IMG/VR virus record: IMGVR_UViG_3300034375_004928 | Location: 1-41,035 of that record | Source: a virus | Strand: one strand, 5' to 3' | Length of the DNA: 41,035 nt | Part shown: positions 16,601-23,989 of the stretch, piece by piece | Layout of the letters: every line of letters starts with the position of its first letter | Position numbering within the stretch: position 1 is the stretch's first letter | The notes under the pieces: generated by a model | Seen by the model: only the letters and a program-made list of their open reading frames with translations | The model's database searches: none | Told to the model about the DNA's origin: nothing | Position numbers and translations under genes: made by a program

Positions 16601-19600
16601 AATTCTACGACAAATACTACAAATGAAACGACTAAATTAACTCATGAACTTTCAATATTAAATGGAGCGCATTTACACGGTGGTAAGATTATTGCACCTT
16701 TACACCCAAGTAGGAGCGCATCTTCAAGTGATGATGGAATGTATAACATTCTGGATATACCTTATTATTTTAATACGGGTACTTATTCAAAAACATTTGC
16801 TGATAGAACAGGTGCTTCGTATTACAGAATTATTAACTTAGAAAAAGGTAATGTGAATAACATTAAATCCAAAGTGACCTCTTATGCTGCATTTGGTGAT
16901 TTAACTTATTATGCAAGTATTATCAATAAGATTCCATATTACGCTTCTTCATATAAATTTAATCCTGCTTTCTATATTGATAGTGGATTACAAGATAATT
17001 TAACGGGTGTCAATAAAACAGATAATCCAGTTCGAGCGCACTCATTGATACAAACTAGGGGTTATGTTCCACCAAGCGGTTCTAAATTCTTTGATACTAT
17101 TGTTCATCCAACGGGTTCTGCCGCACTATATCTTTTACCGCCCGACCCCCATACTAACACAAGTGAATTAAAAACACCCTATGTAGCCAAAGACATTATT
17201 CAACAACCTGACCCTAAAGTAGCAAGAATGTTTTTATTCGTAAATTCTGACTTAAGAGCATATTCATCAACAAGAAAAGACAGTCTATTGTATTCTGGAC
17301 AAACTAGAGATATTACTTCTTATAACCTTCTTGCATTAACCGAACCAATAACAACTGAATCTTCAAACCCAAAAGATAATACTGGTGTCACAACTAAAAC
17401 AATAACACATAAAGATGGTAATTATTCATCGACTTCAATTATATCCAGCGACAAAACACTTTCTTCCTTAAATCGCTTTAGTATGATGCGTTTAACTGAA
17501 CTTTGTTTTGATTGGGCATTTAACCAATTTGACCCAGAAAATCCCCCTGCTGGTAATAAAACTCTTCCTGTGTTTTATTATCCACATGTTAGTATTGTTA
17601 GTTTAGGAAATATTTCTAGTATCAGTGGAACTCAAATTGATATGACCGCCATTATTACTATTGCTAATGGTGATTATATCTTGGATAGTGAAGGAAGGTA
17701 TATAGGTACGGTTTCCTCTAGTTCTACAATTTCAGGTAGTTTTACAAGAATCGTGACTACCGCCACAGCATATAAAACAAATGGTAATGCTTACTTTACT
17801 GGCGCAGGTGCTCAAAAAGTAATAGTTGCTACTGCTGAAGAAAAGGCTTTAATTTCTGGACATGGAGAAGTAGATACCTTTGTTAGATTTGGTAAAGAAA
17901 TACACATGCTTAGAAGTGCAGTTATTAACAATGCTGATGATGCTGTTAATAATGATATAGAAGGATATGGCACAAAAAAATCAGACGGCAGTAGTGGGGG
18001 TAGTGAATGGTCCGACCATTACGGCGTTGCTTTAGGGCATCAAAGCGCACCTGCTACAAAAGACCACAATACTTATGCTCCAATAGGAATAGAAGGAGAT
18101 AGCAAATTAGCAGAATCTTCAGCACTAGACCATCATCCATCTAAACTTTTCCAATTATTTGATGATTTAGATGATTTTACTGCCAATACAGATGCGGCAG
18201 GAGTGACAAGTGCTGATGAACTGTATATTAAAAGTTGGTTGCCTGTATTTTTAGATAGATTTAAAATAGAAGGAGGAAGTCAATTAGTTGATTCTGGAAT
18301 GGTTGGTGCTGAAATAACCGGTGCCAATAAGTATAGAGATAGCACTTCAACAAATAAAATAGGATTAGTTGGATTTGCATTAAATGAAAAATTTGCAGAT
18401 AAAGAAACCTTGGACCATTCTGCAAATATAACTTATTCTAATACAGCAGATGGAGCGATGTTAGCATTCAAACCAAGACTAAAAATAGATACAAGTGCTC
18501 ATTATGATGGTTCTAATAGCCCAGATAAAGCAATAGGAGCATCCGATATTATTAGGTATTTTATTCCTGCAAGTGGTGAACATACTTGGCTAAAGTTTGT
18601 TGATTTAACTGGAACATATTTAGCATCAACAATAGGTAAATATGTGGATAGCGGTGGAACACAGGGAAGTTTAACCACAGGCCAAACTAAAAGTCTTAAT
18701 GACGCAACTCCAACAACATTAGCATATGTTATTTCTCACGAAATAGACCACAGCAACGGAACTGAAACTCACATTATTGTCACGGATAGAAGTTTAACAA
18801 GTGATTATTATAGAGTCCTTCAACCAAATCATACTTTTTCATATGATTATTCACCCAAAAAGATACAACTAAATACTCTTTCTTCTTCTTATACTAAAAA
18901 ACCATACTCTCAAGAAATGTATAGTGGAATCAATGCATATCAATTACAAAATGCTAAAGGAGATAGGGATTTACAAGGAAATAATGAAGGTATTTTATCA
19001 ATGTATGTTTTAGTAGACATTGAAAATTTATCCTCAGATACAGAAACTGTTGTCACTACTGACTCAATGGATAACATATTAGAAAATAAAAGTGGAAAGT
19101 ATTGTGTGAGTGACGGAGAAAATGTATATTCTACTGAACTAACATATGAAAGCGTTTCTTCACATGAAAAGTTTATTTCCTTTTCACAAATTAAAGAAAC
19201 AATTGGTGTAGTTTCAGTTTCGGAAATTACATCAATTACGGTTGGTGGAGAGTCACCAATTGACACCAATTCAAAAAGAGCCATGATTGGTTCTGTCGTT
19301 AGTATTTGCCAAGAAGCAGACGACCTCATAGAAGAATTGCTTGAAGAACAAGACACACCATTTACTATCACAAAAGAAACTTATCCTCTTTTCGTTGCTC
19401 CTAACTTTGACGGCATCAGTATCTTTGAAGCAATTAACTTCTTGCTAAGAAAGAAAGAACAGACCCTAATACAAAAGAATGAAACCTTTGAAATAAAACC
19501 AAAAGACTCATCTGGCTTTTACAATGACCTACTCATTAGCGATAACGGCGATATTAGAATCTATGAATACGAAGTGTTAGATAGCACATTTGAAGAATAC

Positions 19601-20206
19601 AATGAAATCATAGTCAATGGTAAATCTCACAAATCTAAGAAACAAGACCTAAGAAGCGTTAAGAAGGTTGGAAGAAAAACACTCAAGGTCTTTGAAAGAA
19701 AACTAACAACTCAAGAAGAAGTTGATACGAGAGCAAAGGAACTTCTTATTCTACATAAAGGCGACAATAAAAAACTTAGAATTAAAATAGGACATAATAA
19801 TATAAGCCAAATACAAGTTGGTGATGTTGTCAATGTAGAAGTTAAACAGGAAAACATACCTAGAAATCAATACATCGTTTTAGAAATTACCCACCTAATG
19901 ACCGGCTTACTTGAATTAGAATTAGGTAAATACAGCAAACAGTTAGAAGATAGATTTTCCGAACTTACTGTTGATGTTGATACTGCTCAGACATTACAGA
20001 ATACTAAAAACAATGAGCAATCAACTGTTCTTGGTTTCTTAGAAACTGTTAAAATTAAACCAATTAGATTATTAGTTCGCAAACGAGCAACAACGGGTTC
20101 AATGACACTTGGATTCACGACAGCATTAAATACAGGAACAGCACCACTTGGATTCACAGGTGGGGCCACAATCACCTATACAGACTTAGTGGAGGAAGAA
20201 TTTTGA
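13640..20206 (+). CDS. Giant tail hub / baseplate protein (2188 residues)
   Basis: Two regions look like halves of a gpD/gp27/gp44-type tail hub. One is about residues 565-660 (DGREGGLTISLISDEF, then LNGRITNLKQEKVDG and a DKLKELL helix). The other is about 1855-2150 (SVSEITSITVGG, GISIFEAINFLLRKKEQTLI, EEYNEIIVNGKSHKSKKQDL, TTQEEVDTRAKELL, and a SQIQVGDVVNVEV strand). Between them are about 1200 extra residues with several barrel-like modules, for example around 1322-1385 (GDYILDSEGRYIGTVSSSS). The N-terminal 500 residues are also beta-rich. The hub organises the tail tip; the insertions probably form a surface-exposed host-binding structure. No cleavage or lytic domain was recognised. Confidence 0.6.
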   Translation: MTLDVFNEGMFVATSQPSSGTVASYNFDVPTNPVMTTLSTSFTSGDVLFSAIYTDDSEESAFNEVISSATLQAEYENLSVTKGFNIHCFDTVSSTGVSLATIDAATGSPNINTHYYFVLIHSDDHLKHHFARITEIKTSDVLGDSFDFEPKLGNEIAQGTKFKLYKGPAITSKGVAFSAGIKQDLKTSLQVARPHFWFVNDSLDKDNQLDHNTKYFARIDGEGDGSSITLNTAANRVAFLTVSDYKEKVVDYSKFSLNATSHDTLERLDYLFHKYGNTFTATTVAGSAELTITGGSMDSTLMFKGLSLQGTGIKTGTSGTGTNKFLSLDSSSSTNKIIMEFAAHGSATITVTMFDNERSNIGTDDADYDNYIEHANRDVADADAKNDLSGPTRYLHYDYSPTKNNSTINVVDLEVQESIGNKSSYADLKISDPYRILSKKIINYDALRIRQMVHRGDFNDWISFGATITSYTSKNGSNQPLYAINTPVDLRDYLNVNDEVLINSRVMIVVDLDASNLRFRTESRLETESIFTTSTNLESIAADTEIYRRAWNTTDGTLLTGMKMIDGREGGLTISLISDEFSQLEATVTSYVSQTGLLTISLFNQGYDTKTALDKMSGQYMIYNEKLNGRITNLKQEKVDGATIMNINGADKLKELLDPIIEKNTLFSKDIVYSTDSPYNKVTALGANATTEFTNNTLTLSGSTTLITGDKIFAKTTSGSMVYLGEISSGGTGTSFSFTTTCKGEVDTKAAYKASTKYTVFNKALSSNAFVSSATSLYGTANKGLFFESGTTLVDGVETVSLPPSSINTTNPKSRGYYLSEAKNMKSDNLFQARLDDNASSKSYSTFDTVNTLIDFNILSIQEVEGNQVIEIAPHIPLTLARVDNNFGNTQDIDVKIPLGTLSSAAVASSGNTYLETTSILSLSSTTFPRRYHGKPLYISDVFAGFIVQANYFGGNTTIRIYIDRVIPDADNGSTLHTLDGGLLRDGNSTTNTTNETTKLTHELSILNGAHLHGGKIIAPLHPSRSASSSDDGMYNILDIPYYFNTGTYSKTFADRTGASYYRIINLEKGNVNNIKSKVTSYAAFGDLTYYASIINKIPYYASSYKFNPAFYIDSGLQDNLTGVNKTDNPVRAHSLIQTRGYVPPSGSKFFDTIVHPTGSAALYLLPPDPHTNTSELKTPYVAKDIIQQPDPKVARMFLFVNSDLRAYSSTRKDSLLYSGQTRDITSYNLLALTEPITTESSNPKDNTGVTTKTITHKDGNYSSTSIISSDKTLSSLNRFSMMRLTELCFDWAFNQFDPENPPAGNKTLPVFYYPHVSIVSLGNISSISGTQIDMTAIITIANGDYILDSEGRYIGTVSSSSTISGSFTRIVTTATAYKTNGNAYFTGAGAQKVIVATAEEKALISGHGEVDTFVRFGKEIHMLRSAVINNADDAVNNDIEGYGTKKSDGSSGGSEWSDHYGVALGHQSAPATKDHNTYAPIGIEGDSKLAESSALDHHPSKLFQLFDDLDDFTANTDAAGVTSADELYIKSWLPVFLDRFKIEGGSQLVDSGMVGAEITGANKYRDSTSTNKIGLVGFALNEKFADKETLDHSANITYSNTADGAMLAFKPRLKIDTSAHYDGSNSPDKAIGASDIIRYFIPASGEHTWLKFVDLTGTYLASTIGKYVDSGGTQGSLTTGQTKSLNDATPTTLAYVISHEIDHSNGTETHIIVTDRSLTSDYYRVLQPNHTFSYDYSPKKIQLNTLSSSYTKKPYSQEMYSGINAYQLQNAKGDRDLQGNNEGILSMYVLVDIENLSSDTETVVTTDSMDNILENKSGKYCVSDGENVYSTELTYESVSSHEKFISFSQIKETIGVVSVSEITSITVGGESPIDTNSKRAMIGSVVSICQEADDLIEELLEEQDTPFTITKETYPLFVAPNFDGISIFEAINFLLRKKEQTLIQKNETFEIKPKDSSGFYNDLLISDNGDIRIYEYEVLDSTFEEYNEIIVNGKSHKSKKQDLRSVKKVGRKTLKVFERKLTTQEEVDTRAKELLILHKGDNKKLRIKIGHNNISQIQVGDVVNVEVKQENIPRNQYIVLEITHLMTGLLELELGKYSKQLEDRFSELTVDVDTAQTLQNTKNNEQSTVLGFLETVKIKPIRLLVRKRATTGSMTLGFTTALNTGTAPLGFTGGATITYTDLVEEEF

Positions 20207-20565
20207 TAACTGACTTATTACGAGATAAACTTGCGGCCTATATTTTAACTTTAGCAAATCACACAAATGCAGAAGGTGATGTTGGATTAGGTGGTAATTC
20301 AACAAGTCCAGCCGCAACCACATTAGATGTTCCTTTAGGTGTCACTACTTCACAATATGTCGCAACACGCTCCGGCGACAATGTAATTGAAATTAAAATA
20401 ATGGTTGAAGGTGCAAACATTACAGGTAAAGTTATTCGTGAAGCAAGTTTCGGAGGAAACGATGGTTCAACTGATGAAATGTTATCAAGAGTTAATTTTG
20501 AAGGTGTTGGCCCTTTTGCGTCAAACGAACAATTAGAAATATTTTTAATGTTAGAGGTGGAATAA
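20203..20565 (+). CDS. Small baseplate/fibre-linker protein, unknown
   Basis: A 120-residue protein starting at TTG 20203, behind GGAGGAAGAATT and overlapping the hub stop by four bases. An N-terminal helix (LLRDKLAAYILTLANHT) is followed by strands (NVIEIKIMVEGANITGKVIR, then a C-terminal LEIFLMLEVE). The pattern of N-terminal helix plus beta-sandwich and the position between hub and fibre suit an adaptor that attaches the fibre to the baseplate. No family recognised. Confidence 0.5.
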   Translation: MITDLLRDKLAAYILTLANHTNAEGDVGLGGNSTSPAATTLDVPLGVTTSQYVATRSGDNVIEIKIMVEGANITGKVIREASFGGNDGSTDEMLSRVNFEGVGPFASNEQLEIFLMLEVE

Positions 20566-20566
20566 G

Positions 20567-22237
20567 ATGGTAGAAAATAACCCGCATAAGATTTCAACAA
20601 TGGGAAGAGGAACTTTAGCAGCAATTACAGACGCTTCAGATTTTCCCCATACTGGTTTAATTAAAGGTCTTTCCCAAATGGCAAGACAAAATATAGTAGT
20701 AAAGGGGTCAAATGATTCGGCTTCACACGATTTCAATATAACACAGGCTACTAGCGGGAATGTTATTCAAGTTGCTCAAGGAAGTTATTTGAGAGATGGT
20801 AAATTATACACTGCAAGTGCGGCTAATTTTACTATTGGTACAACAAGTAATGATACTAGTTTATTAGCCCATACAGAATTTGATAAGGGCTATCACTTAT
20901 TGGTGATAAATTCTTCAAATGCTATAAAAATAAGACAACCAACTGTGGCAGATAAAGTTCCCGATTATACCTCCGGCGACACAATTATTGCTATAATTGA
21001 AGTTTCTTCCACCACAGGTGATGGAACGAGAAATATTCAATTCTTAACAAGTGATAAAACAGATAACAGTGTAAGTATTGCCTATACTGCATCAAATACA
21101 TATACAGAAACAATGTCTATTGTTGGAACTAATGATAGAACAGTATTTAGAAATACAATTGCTAATGCTGACATTAGATTCATATTGGCTGATAATACTG
21201 CCGATGAAAAGTTTGAGGTTGTGACTGATGATGATTCGGACGGAGATGGAGATACTACCGTCTTTTCAATTGACGGTCAAGGTTTAGTGAGTATTACAGG
21301 AGTTGATAAAAATGATGCTGACTTAGTTATTTCAAAAGATGTTGCTGGAAGTATTGGTAGGGCGGGTATTTCTTTAATTTCAGATAACTCAACAAATGGT
21401 CAATCTGGAAGATTAACTCTCGAAAGAACTGCCGGTTCCAGTTTTATTGGAATGGATATTGCTACTGATTCAAGAGATGGAATTAGAATTTTAACAGGAG
21501 ATGGTTCGGAAACCGAAAGAATGAGAATAAACGATGATGGAAAAGTAGCGATAGGTACGGCTACCGTTGATACTAATTCTTTATTGGCAGTTGAAGGAGC
21601 CATTTCTCTTGATGAAATTAGCGCACCTACAAATACAGCAGATAGAGGACAACTCTACACTAATGCAGATAATGAACTACACATGATTGACGGTGCGGGA
21701 ACTGATACTGTTTTCTTAAAGAGTGGAAAGCATTCTATTTGGGTTCCTTCATCAGCCATGACCCCATTAACAACAAATGGTTGTTCTGTATTGACACAAG
21801 TTGAAATGACAGCAGGTAGGCCGGAACTACAAGTATTGGATTTTGCCGCAGATGCAGATGATTTTTGTCAATTTACGGTTGCATTCCCTAAATCTTGGAA
21901 CGAAGGAACAGTGACATTTCAACCATTTTGGACTGTCACAGGAACAAATACAGGAACAGCCGTTTGGAATTTGACGGGTATAAGTGTTGATGATAACTAT
22001 GCAATTAATAGCGGTTATCCTTCAATAGCCGCTACCGGAGCAAAAGCACATAGCGGTACTTCTAATGACCTCAATACTAGTCCAGAAAGCGGAGCATTAA
22101 CAATAACAAATGCTTCTGTTGATAGTGTGACCTACTTTAGATTAAGTTTAGATACGAGTTCTAGTTCACAAACAGGAACAGTTCGTCTTATTGGCCTTAA
22201 ATTATTCTATGATATTAATGCGGGGAATGACGAGTGA
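20567..22237 (+). CDS. Tail fibre protein
   Basis: A 556-residue, Thr/Ser/Asp-rich elongated protein. The N-terminal domain (about residues 1-170) likely attaches to the baseplate. The central part has short repeated beta elements typical of trimeric fibres, including a Ca-binding-like DDDSDGDGDTTVFSID stretch (about 218-233) and the widespread fibre motif ERMRINDDGKVAIGT (about 307-321). The C-terminal domain (about 385-556, IWVPSSAMTPLTTNGCS and onward) looks like a globular tip domain and would contact the host receptor. This is a confident fibre by composition and position; receptor specificity cannot be read. Confidence 0.7.
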   Translation: MVENNPHKISTMGRGTLAAITDASDFPHTGLIKGLSQMARQNIVVKGSNDSASHDFNITQATSGNVIQVAQGSYLRDGKLYTASAANFTIGTTSNDTSLLAHTEFDKGYHLLVINSSNAIKIRQPTVADKVPDYTSGDTIIAIIEVSSTTGDGTRNIQFLTSDKTDNSVSIAYTASNTYTETMSIVGTNDRTVFRNTIANADIRFILADNTADEKFEVVTDDDSDGDGDTTVFSIDGQGLVSITGVDKNDADLVISKDVAGSIGRAGISLISDNSTNGQSGRLTLERTAGSSFIGMDIATDSRDGIRILTGDGSETERMRINDDGKVAIGTATVDTNSLLAVEGAISLDEISAPTNTADRGQLYTNADNELHMIDGAGTDTVFLKSGKHSIWVPSSAMTPLTTNGCSVLTQVEMTAGRPELQVLDFAADADDFCQFTVAFPKSWNEGTVTFQPFWTVTGTNTGTAVWNLTGISVDDNYAINSGYPSIAATGAKAHSGTSNDLNTSPESGALTITNASVDSVTYFRLSLDTSSSSQTGTVRLIGLKLFYDINAGNDE

Positions 22238-22704
22238 GTTTTGGTTATGTTGTTCTTGGTTTCAATTCTTATCCTAAAAGGGGAGAAGCCGCACCTTCTT
22301 CTCTTTTAATACAAGATGCCGCAGGTAATGATAATAGATTTACTACTACTATCGGAGCATCTGTCGCACATGATAATGATTTTTCAAATCCCTATATTGT
22401 AGCGGGATTAGCAGGTTCTACTATTACTTTTGGATTTTATTCACAAGTTGTAGGAAATGTAAATACTTTTCAATGGTCTGTTTTGAATATTAACGACCCG
22501 CAAGGAGTTATTGCTTCATATAGTTCAACTCCAAGTAGCGGGAGTATTACAGGCCCAACAACTGTTAATTGGACAAATTTAGCAATTACCTTAGCCGGTT
22601 CTATAAGTGGTGGTTCTATGGCAGAATTTGAAGTTAGAGTCGTTGCTACCAATGATGGCGGCTCAGATACATCGAACTATACATTAACTTTCTTAAGTCC
22701 ATGA
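22234..22704 (+). CDS. Ig-like domain protein at the end of the fibre unit
   Basis: A 156-residue protein with GTG start at 22234 overlapping the fibre stop (GTGA). Strands with the pattern AEFEVRVVATNDGGSDTSNY near the C-terminus, and NTFQWSVLNINDPQGVIASY before it, are typical of Ig-like/fibronectin-type sandwiches that decorate tails and capsids. The N-terminus (MSFGYVVLGFNSYP) has no signal peptide. A tail-tip or fibre-associated adhesin is the most economical reading. Confidence 0.55.
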   Translation: MSFGYVVLGFNSYPKRGEAAPSSLLIQDAAGNDNRFTTTIGASVAHDNDFSNPYIVAGLAGSTITFGFYSQVVGNVNTFQWSVLNINDPQGVIASYSSTPSSGSITGPTTVNWTNLAITLAGSISGGSMAEFEVRVVATNDGGSDTSNYTLTFLSP

Positions 22705-22808
22705 TAAAAAAAGAATTAATCATAAAGATGTTGCTATTTATAATTGCAATATCTTACTTCATTTTTCTTTGGATAGGCCCTACCTTAGTGGGCAATCGTT
22801 ATGGTTAG
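22701..22808 (+). CDS. 35-residue single-pass membrane miniprotein
   Basis: ATG 22701 overlaps the upstream stop (ATGA) and opens a frame to TAG 22806-22808. The protein is MIKKELIIK followed by a hydrophobic helix (about residues 10-29, MLLFIIAISYFIFLWIGPTL) and a short polar end. As the last gene of the late operon it is in a position where small lysis proteins can occur, but archaeal virus lysis genes are poorly known and the role is not established. Confidence 0.5.
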   Translation: MIKKELIIKMLLFIIAISYFIFLWIGPTLVGNRYG

Positions 22809-22822
22809 TAAAGTAAGAAGTT

Positions 22823-22834
22823 CAAAAATTTTTG
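22823..22834 (+). terminator. Weak T-tract terminator for the rightward operon
   Basis: CAAAAATTTTTG is a 12-base perfect palindrome with a T5 run (22829-22833), 15 bases after the last + strand stop. T-tracts are the main signal for archaeal transcription termination. It is adjacent to the oppositely oriented terminator of the leftward operon, so the two convergent transcripts probably end here. Confidence 0.4.
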
Positions 22835-22837
22835 CAT

Positions 22838-22869
22838 AAAAAAAGGCGAGCCGACCCGTTAGGGCCGAC
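22838..22869 (-). terminator. Hairpin plus U-tract terminator of the leftward operon
   Basis: In the - strand transcript GUCGGCCC (from 22869-22862) pairs with GGGUCGGC (22857-22850) around a UAAC loop: eight pairs, two of them G-U. UCGCC and seven U (22844-22838) follow. On the + strand the G-U pairs become C-A mismatches, so the signal is directional. The TAA stop of the zinc-ribbon gene (22859-22861) sits in the loop. It follows the last gene of the replication block. Confidence 0.6.
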
Positions 22870-23017
22870 CCGCTATTTCTGTTTTTACACTCCAAATACT
22901 CCTACACTCTCTACATTCCCACAATTTTACTTGGTCACTTGAACCAACATAAAACCCTAAGATACGCTTCGCAAGCGTATTCTTTCCGCAATACTTACAA
23001 GTTTGTTTTAAACTCAT
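22859..23017 (-). CDS. Zinc-ribbon miniprotein
   Basis: A 52-residue protein with two CxxC knuckles: C7-x2-C10 (CKYCGK) and C35-x2-C38 (CRECRS), the layout of a small zinc ribbon. The ATG at 23017 overlaps the stop of the upstream membrane miniprotein. It could bind nucleic acid or a host transcription component. Within the gene, ATACGCTT and AAGCGTAT (22962-22980) form a perfect 8-bp inverted repeat with a 3-base loop, possibly a transcript-stabilising hairpin. The stop codon is inside the terminator hairpin loop. Confidence 0.6.
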   Translation of the reverse strand: MSLKQTCKYCGKNTLAKRILGFYVGSSDQVKLWECRECRSIWSVKTEIAGRP

Positions 23018-23169
23018 TTATTCTCGCCTTGTTTATCTTCACCAAGTAGTCTGCTAATGTACTCTTCCACGCTTTTTTCAGTGATATTAGAACCACCAAA
23101 TGCTGCGAAGAATAGCAACGAAACTACTATCAAGAAGATAAACAAGCCAAACCATTCTGCTGTGGACAT
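23014..23169 (-). CDS. 51-residue single-pass membrane protein
   Basis: The frame starts at ATG 23169, overlapping the last base of the exonuclease stop (TAATG), with GGAGTTGATT as the ribosome-binding site. Residues 6-25 (WFGLFIFLIVVSLLFFAAFG) are a clear membrane helix, followed by an acidic amphipathic tail (about 28-51, TEKSVEEYISRLLGEDK). The orientation with a cytoplasmic tail could tether replication factors to the membrane; that is speculation. No family recognised. Confidence 0.6.
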   Translation of the reverse strand: MSTAEWFGLFIFLIVVSLLFFAAFGGSNITEKSVEEYISRLLGEDKQGENK

Positions 23170-23762
23170 TACCAATCAACTCCTAAATCTATAAACTCTT
23201 CTTTTTCAATAGAGAATGCTTTTACTATGCCGTTTTCTTTACCATAACTCCAAAGGTCATAAACTAATTGAGTATCTTTCATACAATACTCAACCACTTC
23301 ATCGTATTTACCCATTTTCCATAACTTAGGAGCATCTGCACTATCCATCAGTTTGAAATCATCCATAGTACATTTGACTAAGTTCTTCAGTTGAAACCTT
23401 TCGCCATGACCCTTGAGTAAATCTTTGCTTGTGTCTATGTATTTATTCTCCTTTAAATATTTATGAATACAGTATATATCCATAGAATCCCTAAGTATAG
23501 GCAAATCAAATGCCGCTAAATTATGACCTAATAATTTACCACCCTTTTGAAGATGTTCGTCTAAGTCATACTTTAACTGTTGTAAAGACTTTACAATGTG
23601 ACCGCTTTTGGCGAAAGAATCAACAGGTTCATCAACATAAACAGTTCCTGTATTTCCATCCCAAGTGGCAACTGTTGAAACTTGAAACATATGAGTATTA
23701 GCAAATCCGCCAATCTCATGTGACATATTCTTTGTTTCAATATCTAATGCTAAAACGGACAT
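23169..23762 (-). CDS. DEDDy-type 3'-5' exonuclease (RNase H fold)
   Basis: A 197-residue exonuclease. ExoI: LALDIETK with D7 and E9. ExoII: GHNLAAFDLPIL with D86. ExoIII: YCMKDTQLV with Y159 and D163 (YxxxD), so the family is DEDDy, as in the proofreading domain of family B polymerases. It would remove nucleotides from 3' ends of DNA (or RNA). The start is taken at ATG 23762, which follows CGTGATTTCA, a variant of the local Shine-Dalgarno consensus; the upstream GTG in the same frame overlaps that site. The virus polymerase has its own exonuclease domain, so this is an additional activity for repair, recombination or degradation of nucleic acid. Confidence 0.8.
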   Translation of the reverse strand: MSVLALDIETKNMSHEIGGFANTHMFQVSTVATWDGNTGTVYVDEPVDSFAKSGHIVKSLQQLKYDLDEHLQKGGKLLGHNLAAFDLPILRDSMDIYCIHKYLKENKYIDTSKDLLKGHGERFQLKNLVKCTMDDFKLMDSADAPKLWKMGKYDEVVEYCMKDTQLVYDLWSYGKENGIVKAFSIEKEEFIDLGVDW

Positions 23763-23767
23763 TGAAA

Positions 23768-23989
23768 TCACGAACCGTTAGTCCATAGTTTAGAAATCTT
23801 TGCGCTTTCTTCATCAACGGGTTCTTCTACGCCAATTCTGCGTTTAAGGAATGCCACAATGTTTGTGTTTGCTACTGATAGCATACTGCAACATTCCCAA
23901 CCCTCATCACCGTAAGTATCTAATGTTTCTATAATAACTTTCGGTCCCTTCGTAATGTCAAAAACGACATATGTATTTTCGTATTTCAT
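23768..23989 (-). CDS. DUF4177-like small protein
   Basis: A 73-residue protein with the pattern of DUF4177: a first strand (NTYVVFDI), a helix with TLDTYGDEGWECCSM (the conserved L-N-x-x-G-x-E-G-W-E-x-V-S core), and a final strand ending in FLKRR. Family members are small and of unknown biochemical role. It overlaps the ATPase stop by four bases (ATGA) and has a GGAGG ribosome-binding site. The call rests on the G-D-E-G-W-E segment. Confidence 0.5.
   Translation of the reverse strand: MKYENTYVVFDITKGPKVIIETLDTYGDEGWECCSMLSVANTNIVAFLKRRIGVEEPVDEESAKISKLWTNGS

Noticed and set aside
22850-22872. Two direct GCCGACCCG copies as a CRISPR-like repeat or attachment site
   Set aside because: There are only two 9-base copies, five bases apart, and their arrangement is explained by the terminator hairpin.
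22962-22980. Perfect inverted repeat ATACGCTT-CGC-AAGCGTAT as an operator or replication origin element
   Set aside because: It lies inside the zinc-ribbon coding sequence near its start, is a single copy, and has no neighbouring repeats; reported only as a possible transcript hairpin.
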